This document shows, one piece after another, positions 43,501 through 50,937 of a stretch of DNA of 64,000 nt. This DNA comes from Plantactinospora alkalitolerans (GTDB taxonomy: Bacteria > Actinomycetota > Actinomycetes > Mycobacteriales > Micromonosporaceae). How positions within the stretch are numbered: the stretch's first letter is position 1; the number at the start of each line of letters is the position of its first letter. The DNA lies in NCBI RefSeq assembly GCF_015690345.1, contig NZ_JADPUN010000260.1, positions 93,302 through 157,301 on the forward strand. Reading direction: 5' to 3'. The position numbers and the translations under genes were made by a program. A model generated the notes under the pieces. The model ran no database searches and had not been told where the DNA came from. It saw only the letters and a program-made list of their open reading frames with translations.

Positions 43501-44060
43501 ACATGAACAACTTCCAGCAGGCCGACGGGGCCAACCCGAGCTGGCCGCTGGGCAACGGCGGAGTGGAGGTGCTCGGCGGTGACATCCGGAGCCGGCAGAG
43601 CTTCGGCGACTTCAAGCTGCACATCGAGTTCTGGCTGCCGAACCTGCCGGCCGACGTCACCGGGCAGGCGCGGGCGAACAGCGGCATCTACCTCCAGGAC
43701 CGGTACGAGTTGCAGGTGCTCGACTCGTACGGTGACACCACTCCCGCCCCGAACGAGTGTGGCGCCATCTACGAGAAACTGGCGCCGAGGGTGAACGCGG
43801 CGACCGCACCGCAGACCTGGCAGACGTACGACGTGACGTTCCGCGCCGCCCGGTTCGACGCCTCCGGAGCCAAGACGGAGAACGCCCGGGTCACCGTCGT
43901 GTGGAACGGCCTCACCGTGCACGACAACGCCGAGATCAACGGGCCGACCGGCAACGGAGCGCCGGAGGGGGCCTCGGTGGGTCCGATCCGGCTCCAGGAC
44001 CACGGCGATCCCGGGCCCAATCTCTTCTACCGGAACATCTGGGTCGAGCCGATCGGCTGA
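40599..44060 (+). CDS. secreted PA14 / propeller / discoidin x2 / DUF1080 protein
   Basis: An 1153-aa protein from GTG 40599 with a signal peptide ending ATAA. Residues 30-170 are a PA14 carbohydrate-binding domain (YTFRLLSDDGSRLLIDD). Residues 217-664 form a propeller of the large-dehydrogenase type (FDWLPDGRLAVLTWGG, GLRTPHGIGWGPENG). Two F5/8C domains follow (669-807 and 811-954; NLALGKPATADSSCS), then DUF1080 (958-1153; ANSGIYLQDRYELQV, GPIRLQDHG). This is the third DUF1080 protein in 14 kb, pointing to extracellular 3-keto-sugar chemistry. It ends at a hairpin terminator and is probably monocistronic. Confidence 0.88.
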   Translation: MFLPSRRARTPILGAVAAVLAAVSAVCLPATAATAAPPPQEPGVTLRVFDLQVPLNNLCTLKAAQTPNIDKLLPVIDWTSTADFGFENYFLAQVLGNINIAQAGSYTFRLLSDDGSRLLIDDAVVIDHDGLHGPDPKDGTVDLGTGYHPLRIEHFERDGGQQLTLQWRTPGSTSFVTVPNSVLSTDAGVVRVTAPGRKECEASGDSPGDGLPLTAVHPDYTLTNLRPSGFEPQVTGFDWLPDGRLAVLTWGGSLTTAGEVWLLDNVTGNTSPAQVTRTRVASGLQEPMGIKVADGKLYVSEKHRLTELNDTNGDGVTDNYRTVATWPFGANFHEFGFGLLYADGFFYLNLSVSINYGGATTNPQPAGNRGTTIKVNRTTGAVSYLAGGLRTPHGIGWGPENGLFVTDNQGGYQPASKLLHIKQDRFFNHYLNPAGPFDNNPVTQPVLWFPQNEIGNSPSTPVMMTEGVFAGQMAIGDVTYGGLQRAYLEKVNGEYQGALFRMTQGLEAGVSEVSIGPDGALYTGGLHGGGNWGQEGKLGYGLQKIARNGSGNFDMLAMRARSNGFEIEYTKPLSSATATALASKYRVKQWRYVPTADYGGPKIDEETLSVSSATLSADGRKVTLVVNGLKAGRVVHVRSPRPFSASDGQALWSTEVWYTLNAIPGQVPAVNLALGKPATADSSCSATEGPAKAFNGTTTSGNLDKWCSSGASRWLQVDLGSAQSVNRVVVQHAGAGGENTAWNTRDFTVQVSTNGTAWTTVANVTANTANTTTHTFATTQARYARIAVSTPTNNGGNAARIYEFEVYGGAAPPTANLALGRPATADSSCSGTEGPSQAVNGSVTGGNGDKWCSLGATRWLQVDLGSAQSVQRFVVRHAGAGGENTAWNTRDFTVQVSTNGTAWTTVVNVTGNTANATTHDIPAVQARYARLNVSAPTSTTDNAARIYEFEAYGPGGSPGRITLFDGTNMNNFQQADGANPSWPLGNGGVEVLGGDIRSRQSFGDFKLHIEFWLPNLPADVTGQARANSGIYLQDRYELQVLDSYGDTTPAPNECGAIYEKLAPRVNAATAPQTWQTYDVTFRAARFDASGAKTENARVTVVWNGLTVHDNAEINGPTGNGAPEGASVGPIRLQDHGDPGPNLFYRNIWVEPIG
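42730..43440 (+). repeat. duplicated discoidin coding units, 435-bp period
   Basis: The two F5/8C domains repeat with an offset of 435 bp. A stretch of roughly 90 bp starting at 42793 and at 43228 (CACGCGGGCGCCGGTGGTGA...) appears identical, which indicates recent duplication or conversion. Confidence 0.8.
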
Positions 44061-44071
44061 CGGTTGCCGGT

Positions 44072-44098
44072 GCACCGCCCGTCGGGTACGGGCGGTGC
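44072..44098 (+). terminator. terminator of the PA14 gene
   Basis: GCACCGCCCG pairs with CGGGCGGTGC over a 7-nt loop, 11 nt after the stop codon. Confidence 0.75.
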
Positions 44099-44216
44099 GT
44101 CCGGCGTCCCCGGCGCGACGACGGCGGTCGGGGCCGGCCCCTTCCGGACATGTCGGCTCGGGCACCGGTCGGGGATCGTGGATCTCGTCTGGCGTCGTGT
44201 CGCCCACCTGGCCGGG

Positions 44217-44975
44217 TCAGAACGGCGCGCGCAGGTGCAGGCTCCGGCCGTCCGGTGCGGTCAGGTCGAGCCGGTCGGTGTCGAGATCGAAGGTCGCCTC
44301 GCCCTCCAGGACGTCGAAGATGGCGATCTCCAGCATGATGTCGGCCTGCTGGCACATCCGCTTCGTGGTGCCCAGGCCGGCGAACGCGATGGCGCCGTCG
44401 ACGACCACGGCCTGGCCACTGAGCCAGTTGCAGGAGAGCGCGCCCTGCACCTCGTCGTCCTGGAAGACCAGGTGCGCGGGTACGCGGCCCGGGGTCGGCG
44501 GGCTGTCCGGCCGCGAGTACGACTCCAGGATCCAGTACGTCCCGAGCAGCGGCCGGTCGGACTCCGGCAGACCGGCCAGCCGGATCTCCGTACCGTCGAC
44601 CCGTAGCAGCAGTTCGTCGTCGTGCTGCGTCCAGGCCGGTCCGGCGCCGAGGAACCCGGCCAGCCAGGTGTCCTGGGCATGTTGCCCGGTCCCGTACGGG
44701 GCGTCGGCGGTGTGCAGGTCGGTCACGACCAGGTGGGTGCTCTCGACGCCGACCCTGGCGGTGATGAGGTTTCCGCCGGCACGGGCGTGCAGGCCGCCGT
44801 CGGTGATCCGCAGTTGGACCACCGTGTCGGGTAGCAGCGGGCGGGGCTGGCCGTCCTGGGTCACCGCCACCGACTGGAACGTCTGGTCCTCGACCCCGGC
44901 GGCGGTGGCCGGGAGCGCCGCGACGGTGCTGGCCGCCATGGCGCCCATGACAACGATGCCTGTCAATGTATTCAT
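44217..44975 (-). CDS. secreted META/HslJ-like domain protein
   Basis: A 252-aa protein with a signal peptide (residues 1-26, ending ATAA). The C-terminal half has the META-domain pattern: GTYWILESY, SCNWLSGQAVVVDG, FAGLGTTKRMC and a final LDLTAPDGRSLHL strand. META domains (HslJ, heat-shock or motility-linked) are small beta folds of poorly known function. The N-terminal half appears to be a second, degenerate copy (VQLRITDGGLHARAGGN). It is divergent from the methyltransferase at 45194. The role outside the cell is unknown. Confidence 0.78.
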   Translation of the reverse strand: MNTLTGIVVMGAMAASTVAALPATAAGVEDQTFQSVAVTQDGQPRPLLPDTVVQLRITDGGLHARAGGNLITARVGVESTHLVVTDLHTADAPYGTGQHAQDTWLAGFLGAGPAWTQHDDELLLRVDGTEIRLAGLPESDRPLLGTYWILESYSRPDSPPTPGRVPAHLVFQDDEVQGALSCNWLSGQAVVVDGAIAFAGLGTTKRMCQQADIMLEIAIFDVLEGEATFDLDTDRLDLTAPDGRSLHLRAPF

Positions 44976-45193
44976 AGCTCCATGATGCCTGATGACGCAC
45001 TTCCGGGCGCTGTCGCATCAGGACCGACAACCACGCCGCGGGCTGCGGCCCGTTGGTGAACACTGCCCGGTGCCACCGGAACCGGTTGCGGTGCCGGTGG
45101 ATGCGCCGGACGATCGGCCGTGGCGTGGTGGTCGGCCGGGTAGCGATAAGCTGCCCGACACAGCCTGCCAAACCTCTGCCTGAGGAGTCGAGC

Positions 45194-46015
45194 GTGTCGC
45201 AGAGTCCTAGCGTCAACCAGACTGGTCGGCCCGGGTCGGGGATCGACACCAGCGTGGCGCACAACGCCCGGATCTGGGACTACTGGCTGGGCGGAAAAGA
45301 CAACTACGTGATCGACCGCGAGGTGGGGAAGCGGATCCGGGAGATGGTTCCCCATATCGATGCCGTGGCTCGCGCGGACCGCGCGTTTCTGGCCCGAGCC
45401 GGCCGTTTCCTGACCGGGGAGGCGGGCATCCGTCAGTTCCTCGACATCGGGACCGGCCTGCCAACCGCCAACAACACCCACGAGGTCGCCCAATCGGTCG
45501 CCCCGGAGTCGCGCATCGTCTACGTCGACAACGACCCGCTGGTGCTGGTACACGCTCGCGCGTTGCTGAGCAGCGCCCCCGAGGGTGCGACCGACTATAT
45601 CGAGGCCGACGTCCGCGATCCGGACGCGATCCTGACCCGGGCCGCCGCGACGCTGGATTTCGACCGACCGATTGCGATCATGCTGCTCGGCGTCCTCAAC
45701 TTCGTCCAGGACACCGAGCAGGTACAGGCGATTGTGGACCGGTTGTTGGACGCGGTGCCGGCTGGTAGTTACCTGGCGCTCACCCATCCGACGATCGAAC
45801 TCGGTGGCGAAGGAAACATCGAGGCGATGGCGTACTACAACCAGCACGCGACCCCGAAGATCTGTGCCCGCAGTGGTGAGGAGATCGCCCGGCTGGTCCG
45901 GCGACTGGACCTGGTCGAGCCGGGCCTGGTGTCGTGTGCGGTGTGGCGGGCCGACGCCGACGGTGCGCTGCCGGCGCAGGTCCCGCAGTACGGTGTGGTC
46001 GGGCGCAAACCCTGA
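45194..46015 (+). CDS. DUF574-type SAM-dependent methyltransferase
   Basis: A 273-aa protein from GTG 45194 with GAGGAG 6 nt upstream. It has the family signature ARIWDYWLGGKDNYVIDREVG followed by FLDIGTGLPTANNTHEVA, a Rossmann SAM-binding loop, and YVDNDPLVL. DUF574 proteins occur in many copies in Streptomyces and Micromonospora and lie near developmental regulators; substrates are not known. No clear operon partner: the next gene is convergent. Confidence 0.92.
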   Translation: MSQSPSVNQTGRPGSGIDTSVAHNARIWDYWLGGKDNYVIDREVGKRIREMVPHIDAVARADRAFLARAGRFLTGEAGIRQFLDIGTGLPTANNTHEVAQSVAPESRIVYVDNDPLVLVHARALLSSAPEGATDYIEADVRDPDAILTRAAATLDFDRPIAIMLLGVLNFVQDTEQVQAIVDRLLDAVPAGSYLALTHPTIELGGEGNIEAMAYYNQHATPKICARSGEEIARLVRRLDLVEPGLVSCAVWRADADGALPAQVPQYGVVGRKP

Positions 46016-46093
46016 GCTGACCGGGGGTACCCGGGATCGCGCGGTTCGCCGTCCGAGGTTGTCGTCGTCACTTGGACCCGATGCCCTTTCCGA

Positions 46094-47185
46094 TCAGCCG
46101 CTGGCGGTCCTCGGCTCGGCGGGCTCGGCGACGATGAGCCCGGCCGGCGGCGGCAGCGGCTGATGACTGACGAATCGCCAGCCGGCGGCAGCCAGCCAGT
46201 CCGCCACCTCGTCCGGCCGGTAGGTGTCGCCGCCACTGATCATCAGGAACTCGCCGGCGGCGAACCGGGCCGACGGGTGGGGAGTCGGGCCGTCCCGCCA
46301 CCAGTCGACCAGTAGTAGCCGGCAGTCCGGTGGGGCGACCTCGCGCAGCCGGGTCAGCAGGGCGATGTTGCGTTCCGGCGGGAACAGGTGCAGGAAGTTG
46401 GCCACCACGATCGCGTCGTGGCCGCCGGGCAACGGGTCGGTGAAGACGTCGGCGCCGTGTGCCGCCAGCCGCTGGGCGAACTCGCTGGACGAGATCTCCG
46501 CGTCGACCATCTCCGCCACCTCGGGCAACTCCAGCAGGGTGCCGGTCAGCTGCGGGAAGCTGCGCAGGATCGGCCGCGCGAAGGTGCCGATCCCGCCGCC
46601 CACGTCGAGCAACCGGCGGTGGCGGCTGAAGTCGTACGTGCGGGCGAGGTCCGCGGCCGTCTCGGCGGTCACCGCCGCGACCGCCGACTCGTAGGCCCGG
46701 GTCTGCTCTCCGGTCAACTCGCCGCGAACGGCCTGGCGGGTGCGGAACGCCGTGCCTGCCCGGCCCCAACTGGCATAGCTCACCGTGTCCCAGTAGCGCA
46801 GGACCGGGCGCATGTCGAGGGGACCGCGACCGCTGAGGAAGGCCTCGGTGTCGGGCGCGTTGCGGTAGCGGTCGCCGTCGCGTTCGAGCAGACCCGCGGC
46901 CGCGAGCAGGTAGGGCAGGGTCGCCGCGCTGCGCTCCGGAAGTTGGCAGCGCTCGGCGATCGTCTCCGGGGTCGCGCCCTCCGGTCCGATGGCGGCGAAC
47001 AGGTCCACCTCGGTGGCGACGAACAGCAGCTTCGACAGCATGAAGCCGGCCGCGGCCTCGGTGATCCGGGCCGGCGTCGGCGGTCCGGCCGGGGGCGGCG
47101 CCGGCCCGTCGCCGGAAGCCGGGCCGGCGTCCGGCGACGGCTGTGCGGATACGGCAAACACTCGGGGTACGGGTTGCTCGGTCAT
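46094..47185 (-). CDS. O-methyltransferase of the natural-product type
   Basis: A 363-aa protein from ATG 47185 (GGAGG 4 nt upstream). An N-terminal helical dimerisation domain (FMLSKLLFVATEVDLFAAI) precedes a class I SAM fold: LLDVGGGIGTFARPIL, TLLELPEV, HDAIVVANFLHLFPPE and LLLVDWW. This is the plan of small-molecule O-methyltransferases of polyketide or phenazine pathways. The first about 40 residues are Pro/Ala-rich and may be unstructured. No pathway genes adjoin it, so the substrate is unknown. Confidence 0.88.
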   Translation of the reverse strand: MTEQPVPRVFAVSAQPSPDAGPASGDGPAPPPAGPPTPARITEAAAGFMLSKLLFVATEVDLFAAIGPEGATPETIAERCQLPERSAATLPYLLAAAGLLERDGDRYRNAPDTEAFLSGRGPLDMRPVLRYWDTVSYASWGRAGTAFRTRQAVRGELTGEQTRAYESAVAAVTAETAADLARTYDFSRHRRLLDVGGGIGTFARPILRSFPQLTGTLLELPEVAEMVDAEISSSEFAQRLAAHGADVFTDPLPGGHDAIVVANFLHLFPPERNIALLTRLREVAPPDCRLLLVDWWRDGPTPHPSARFAAGEFLMISGGDTYRPDEVADWLAAAGWRFVSHQPLPPPAGLIVAEPAEPRTASG

Positions 47186-47301
47186 CGAACCTCCGCCGAT
47201 CGACTGGCACCATCCGCGTCGATGTGATCATAGGTCCACGGCATCGTGCGGAGCCATCGCCGTGCCGGCGGAGTATTCCGGGCACGGTGGCAGGCGGGCG
47301 A

Positions 47302-47570
47302 TCAGGCTCCTGCGTACATCGTCTTGAAGGCGTAGTCGGTGAGCCGGACAGGCGTGGCGAGGGTGCCGCCGTTCGATTCGACCATGGTGATGGCCTCGCC
47401 CGAGGTGAGCGACCGGCTCCCACTCGTCGGGTAGGCACTGATCTCGTCGAAATAGACGGTGCCGAAGCGGGCCAGCGGGTGGACCGGTTGGTTGAGGTCT
47501 CCCCGGGTGACGCCCGCGTTCACGGTGACGGCGGGCGGGAATCCGGTGTCGACCGCGCGCTCCGCAAGCT
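47302..47570 (-). pseudogene. 3' fragment of a G1-like (glutamic) peptidase gene
   Basis: The frame gives PLARFGTVYFDEISAYP, ITMVESNGGTLATPVRLTD and ends AFKTMYAGA, matching from memory the last strands of G1/eqolisin-type secreted peptidases. The frame is cut by a stop near 47570, with nothing recognisable upstream, so only about 80 codons remain. It lies in a 670-bp stretch with no intact gene (47186-47856). Confidence 0.45.
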
Positions 47571-47856
47571 ACGCGACCACCTCGGCTCCAGGCGAGCCGA
47601 CGCACCCGACACCGAGGTCTGGTTACCGCAATGGGCAGGACGCGCCGGGGTCGTCCGAAACTGACCCCCGTCCCGTCAGGGCGGATGCCCGTTCGACGGA
47701 GACCAGGCTGGCGGATCATCGCCCCAGCGTCGCCCGTTGTCGTGAGCCGGACCACGCGCGCCCGTGTGAGCCTGATGCTCACGTACTTCGATGTCTCGGG
47801 CCCGACTCGACGAGGAGTCGCTGTGCACTGTGGACGGTAGCGCGAGGAGGCACAAC

Positions 47857-48114
47857 ATGCGCGGACGCAGATCGGCCACCCTGGTGGCGGCGACGGTGCT
47901 CGGACTCGGCGGGCTGGTCGGGATCGGGGCCACCCCGGCCGCCGCGGACCCGCCGGGCGGCACGCTGCGCGGCGTCTACTCCGACGGCCAGTTCTGCAAC
48001 AGCTACGGCAGCGAGGGTGTGCAGACCGGCCAGTGGAGTTGGTACTACTGCGAGAGCCGCCAGTACGGTCCCACCGCCCCCAACTTCTACTTCCTCTGGA
48101 CCTTCACCTACTGA
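47857..48114 (+). CDS. small secreted two-cysteine protein
   Basis: An 85-aa protein from ATG 47857 (GAGGAGG 6 nt upstream). Residues 1-30 are a signal peptide ending ATPAAA. The mature about 55 residues are rich in Gly, Tyr, Ser and Trp with two Cys (FCNSYGSEG and WYYCESR) that could form one disulfide, and an aromatic tail FYFLWTFTY. I do not recognise the family. A cell-surface or signalling peptide is possible. It stands alone between the peptidase fragment and the IS remnant. Confidence 0.7.
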   Translation: MRGRRSATLVAATVLGLGGLVGIGATPAAADPPGGTLRGVYSDGQFCNSYGSEGVQTGQWSWYYCESRQYGPTAPNFYFLWTFTY

Positions 48115-48185
48115 AGCCTGTGCTGATGTCGGTGCCAGGGTTTGAGCTGGCTTAAGGATCTTCGCGTGTCGGAGGTCGACATCTG

Positions 48186-48243
48186 GCGAGGTCTCCGGTG
48201 GATGGTTCAGCGACCAAGCAGAACCTGAAACCGGAGACCTCGC
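48186..48243. repeat. 14-bp inverted repeat next to the IS remnant
   Basis: GCGAGGTCTCCGGT (48186-48199) and its exact complement (48230-48243) are separated by 30 bp. It lies just before the transposase fragment, so it may be part of the old IS end or a recombination scar. Confidence 0.6.
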
Positions 48244-48256
48244 GGACACCCCAGCG

Positions 48257-48349
48257 GTGCCGAGGCGGTTCGACCTGACCGGCGCCCGGTGGGCGACGCT
48301 GGAGCCGGTGCTACCAGTGCCGAGACGGCCGGGTCGACCGTCGTTGTGG
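48257..48349 (+). mobile_element. IS5-type transposase N-terminal fragment
   Basis: The frame reads RFDLTGARWATLEPVLPVP, then RRPGRPSLWSKPPR, the start of IS5-family (DUF4096-type) transposases. After about 30 codons the match stops, so only a relic is left. Confidence 0.7.
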
Positions 48350-48429
48350 AGCAAACCTCCCCGGACCGGCCCCGGTTGCGGGCACGATGGGATGGACGTG
48401 CCCAGCGACACGGTGAGCGGGGGTCGACC

Positions 48430-48816
48430 GTGAACGACGGACTGGTGACCAGACGCAGTACCCGTGATGTCGGAGAGACGATCTCCGCGCTGCGGGCCGA
48501 AGCGGAACGCGTGGGCGCCGCGGTGGCGGCGGTGGTCGACCATGCGGCGGCCGCTCGCAAGGCCGGGCTGAGTATGCCCGACACACAGGTGATCATCTTC
48601 GGGAACCCGCACGCGGGCACCCCGCTCATGCAGGCCTGTCCCGAGATCGCCATCGACCTGCCGATGCGACTTCTGGTGCGGGACGACGGCCGGTCCGGCT
48701 CGCTGGTCACCTGGCAGGACCCCGCGTACCTCGCCAGGCGGTACGGACTGGGCGAGGACCAGCTCGCGCCCCTGAACGCCCCGGCCACGATCGCCGCCGC
48801 GGTCGACGGCCGCTGA
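48430..48816 (+). CDS. DUF302 domain protein
   Basis: A 128-aa protein from GTG 48430 (weak ribosome site). DUF302 hallmarks: SMPDTQVIIFGNPHAGTPLM, then CPEIAIDLPMRLLV and the YLARRYGL motif. DUF302 proteins are small cytosolic dimers of unknown function, sometimes linked to stress or metal response. It ends 7 nt before the flavoprotein gene, so both are probably one operon. Confidence 0.87.
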   Translation: MNDGLVTRRSTRDVGETISALRAEAERVGAAVAAVVDHAAAARKAGLSMPDTQVIIFGNPHAGTPLMQACPEIAIDLPMRLLVRDDGRSGSLVTWQDPAYLARRYGLGEDQLAPLNAPATIAAAVDGR

Positions 48817-48823
48817 GCACGGA

Positions 48824-50233
48824 ATGACATACGTGCTCGACCGGGACGATCTGGCCCGGCTGACCGCGGAGGTCGCCGGCCCGGTGGTGGTCCCCGGCGA
48901 CGACGGGTACGCCGCGGAGACCGCCACCTGGAACACGGCCCTCGTGCAACGCCCGGCCGTCGCGGTCGGGGCCACCTCCGCCGCCGACGTGCGGGCCGCC
49001 GTCCGCTTCGCCGACGCGAACGGTCTGCCGGTCGCCACTGTCGCCACGGGGCACGGCGCGGTCGTGACCGCGGACGGTGCACTCATGATCAACCTACGTC
49101 GGATCGATGGCGTCAGGGTCGACGCGGGATTGCGTACGGCGACCATCGGCGCTGCCGTCACGGCACAGCGACTCATCGACGCGGCGGTCGAGGTCGGCCT
49201 GGCGCCGCTGGCCGGCTCGTCGGGCAACGTCGGGGTGGTCGGCTACGTCCTCGGCGGCGGGATCAGCCCGACCCTCGCCCGCACGTACGGCTTCGCCGCC
49301 GATCACGTGCATGCCGCCGAGATCGTCACCGCGGACGGCTCGCTCCGACGGATCGACCGTGACCACGAACCAGACCTGTTCTGGGCGATCCGGGGCGGCA
49401 TGGGGAACTTCGGCGTGGTCACCTCGCTGACCGTCGGCCTGGTGCCGGTGACGCGGCTGTACGGCGGCGGGCTGTACTTTTCCGGCGACCACGTCGAGCA
49501 GGTGGTCGACGCGTACCGCCGGCTGGTTGCCGCCGCCCCGGAGGAGCTGTCGGTCTCCCTCGCGTTCCTGCGGCTGCCGTCGGCGCCGTCCGTGCCGGAA
49601 CCGTTGCGCGACCGCTTCAGCGTGCACGTGCGGATCGCCTACCTTGGGTCGGCCGCCGACGGTCACCGACTCGTCGCGGACCTGCGTGCCGCCGCGCCGC
49701 CGCTGATCGACACGATGGCCGAGATGCCGTACACGACGATCGCCGCCATCCACGCGGACCCGGTCGAGCCGGTTCCGACGTACGAGATGTCGGCCCTGCT
49801 CCGCGATTTCCCCACCGAGGCCGCCGAGGCGCTGATCGCCGCCGCCGGTCCCGGCGTCGACACCCCGGTCGGAATGGTCGAGATCCGCCAGCTCGGCGGC
49901 GCGCTCGGCCGCGAACCCGGCGTGCCGAACGCCGTCGGCAACCGGGACGCCGCCTTCCAGCTCTCCGCCGCCGCGTTCGGCGCGCCCGGGATGGCGGAGG
50001 AGTTCCGCACGCCGCTGGTCGCGCTCGCCGACGCGATGGCCCGGTGGGCAACGGGCGGCAGACAGGCCAACTTCCTGACCGGCTACGACACCACGGCCGA
50101 GGCGGTGGCGCGGGCCTACGCGCCACGCACCTACCAGCGGCTGGTGGAGGTCAAGCGCGCCTTCGACCCGCGGAACCTGTTCCGCGTCAACCACAACATC
50201 ACCCCGGGACCTCCGCCCGACACCCCGGGCTGA
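48824..50233 (+). CDS. FAD-linked oxidase (BBE-like)
   Basis: A 469-aa flavoprotein from ATG 48824. The PP-loop has VATVATGHGAV, with His77 at the position that usually binds the flavin 8-alpha carbon. The second attachment site, usually a Cys in a GxCxxVGVxG context, is GSSGNVGVVGY here, so bicovalent flavin is unlikely. A substrate domain and the BBE tail (YQRLVEVKRAFDPRNLFRVN) follow. Such enzymes oxidise alcohols, sugars or alkaloid-like compounds using oxygen. It lacks a signal peptide. Substrate unknown. Confidence 0.9.
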   Translation: MTYVLDRDDLARLTAEVAGPVVVPGDDGYAAETATWNTALVQRPAVAVGATSAADVRAAVRFADANGLPVATVATGHGAVVTADGALMINLRRIDGVRVDAGLRTATIGAAVTAQRLIDAAVEVGLAPLAGSSGNVGVVGYVLGGGISPTLARTYGFAADHVHAAEIVTADGSLRRIDRDHEPDLFWAIRGGMGNFGVVTSLTVGLVPVTRLYGGGLYFSGDHVEQVVDAYRRLVAAAPEELSVSLAFLRLPSAPSVPEPLRDRFSVHVRIAYLGSAADGHRLVADLRAAAPPLIDTMAEMPYTTIAAIHADPVEPVPTYEMSALLRDFPTEAAEALIAAAGPGVDTPVGMVEIRQLGGALGREPGVPNAVGNRDAAFQLSAAAFGAPGMAEEFRTPLVALADAMARWATGGRQANFLTGYDTTAEAVARAYAPRTYQRLVEVKRAFDPRNLFRVNHNITPGPPPDTPG

Positions 50234-50374
50234 GGTCCGGGAGAGATTGGGCACGAGCGTGCCGACTGTCTTCTGGGTGGACGGCCGGGCCGACCGCTCG
50301 GTCCCGTTGTCGCTCCGTTGGACGCAGGCATGCCACCCGTATTCTGAGCGCCGGTCCGAGAACAGGAGAATCAC

Positions 50375-50728
50375 GTGCACGTCATGCGCGTCACGGCCGA
50401 CCTTCGAGTGGCTGACATCGAGGCGGCGAAGAGCTTCTACACCGACTACCTCGGGCTGGCTACCGAGGAGTTCAACATGGGATGGGTGGCCCGCTTCACC
50501 TCTCCCGACAGCGGGGCGAACGTCCAACTCGTGACGCGCGACGCAACCGCACCCGAAGATCCGGTCATATCCATCCACGTGGACGACGTGGAAGGTGCTT
50601 ACGAGGACGCCCAGAGACTCGGTTACGAGATCGTGCATCCACTGACCACGGAGTCATGGGGGGTGCGCCGGTTCTTCGTCCGTGCACCGGACGGCAATGT
50701 GATCAACATCGTGTACCACCCGAGCTGA
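50375..50728 (+). CDS. VOC/glyoxalase-fold protein
   Basis: A 117-aa single VOC domain: beta-alpha-beta start DLRVADIEAAKSFYTDYLG, middle VISIHVDDVEGAYEDAQ and end FFVRAPDGNVINIVYH, where the His/Glu metal-ligand positions are partly conserved. VOC proteins include glyoxalase I, dioxygenases and bleomycin/fosfomycin resistance proteins; this short form often sequesters a compound. GTG 50375 is preceded by AGGAG. It stands alone after the flavoprotein. Confidence 0.88.
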   Translation: MHVMRVTADLRVADIEAAKSFYTDYLGLATEEFNMGWVARFTSPDSGANVQLVTRDATAPEDPVISIHVDDVEGAYEDAQRLGYEIVHPLTTESWGVRRFFVRAPDGNVINIVYHPS

Positions 50729-50937
50729 GCAGTGGTGGCAGGGGCATCGCGATCCGATCGAGCGCGGTGGGACCGTTGCTGGACCAGGTGGGTCGGCATG
50801 CTCGGCGGAGAACCCGGACGGCAGGTGGCGCCCCGTGGGGGAGCGGACAGCCGTTGTGGATGAAGTACCGATATCTGTGGGGGAACTGTGGTGGTGGCAG
50901 TGCTGCGTTTCGTCGATTGACGTAACACACTGCGTAC

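Noticed and set aside
47540..47664. Plus-strand fragment reading ALRKLRDHLGSRRADAPD...GRAGVVRN
   Set aside because: Looks protein-like but I cannot assign it to a family; too short and without start to list as a gene.
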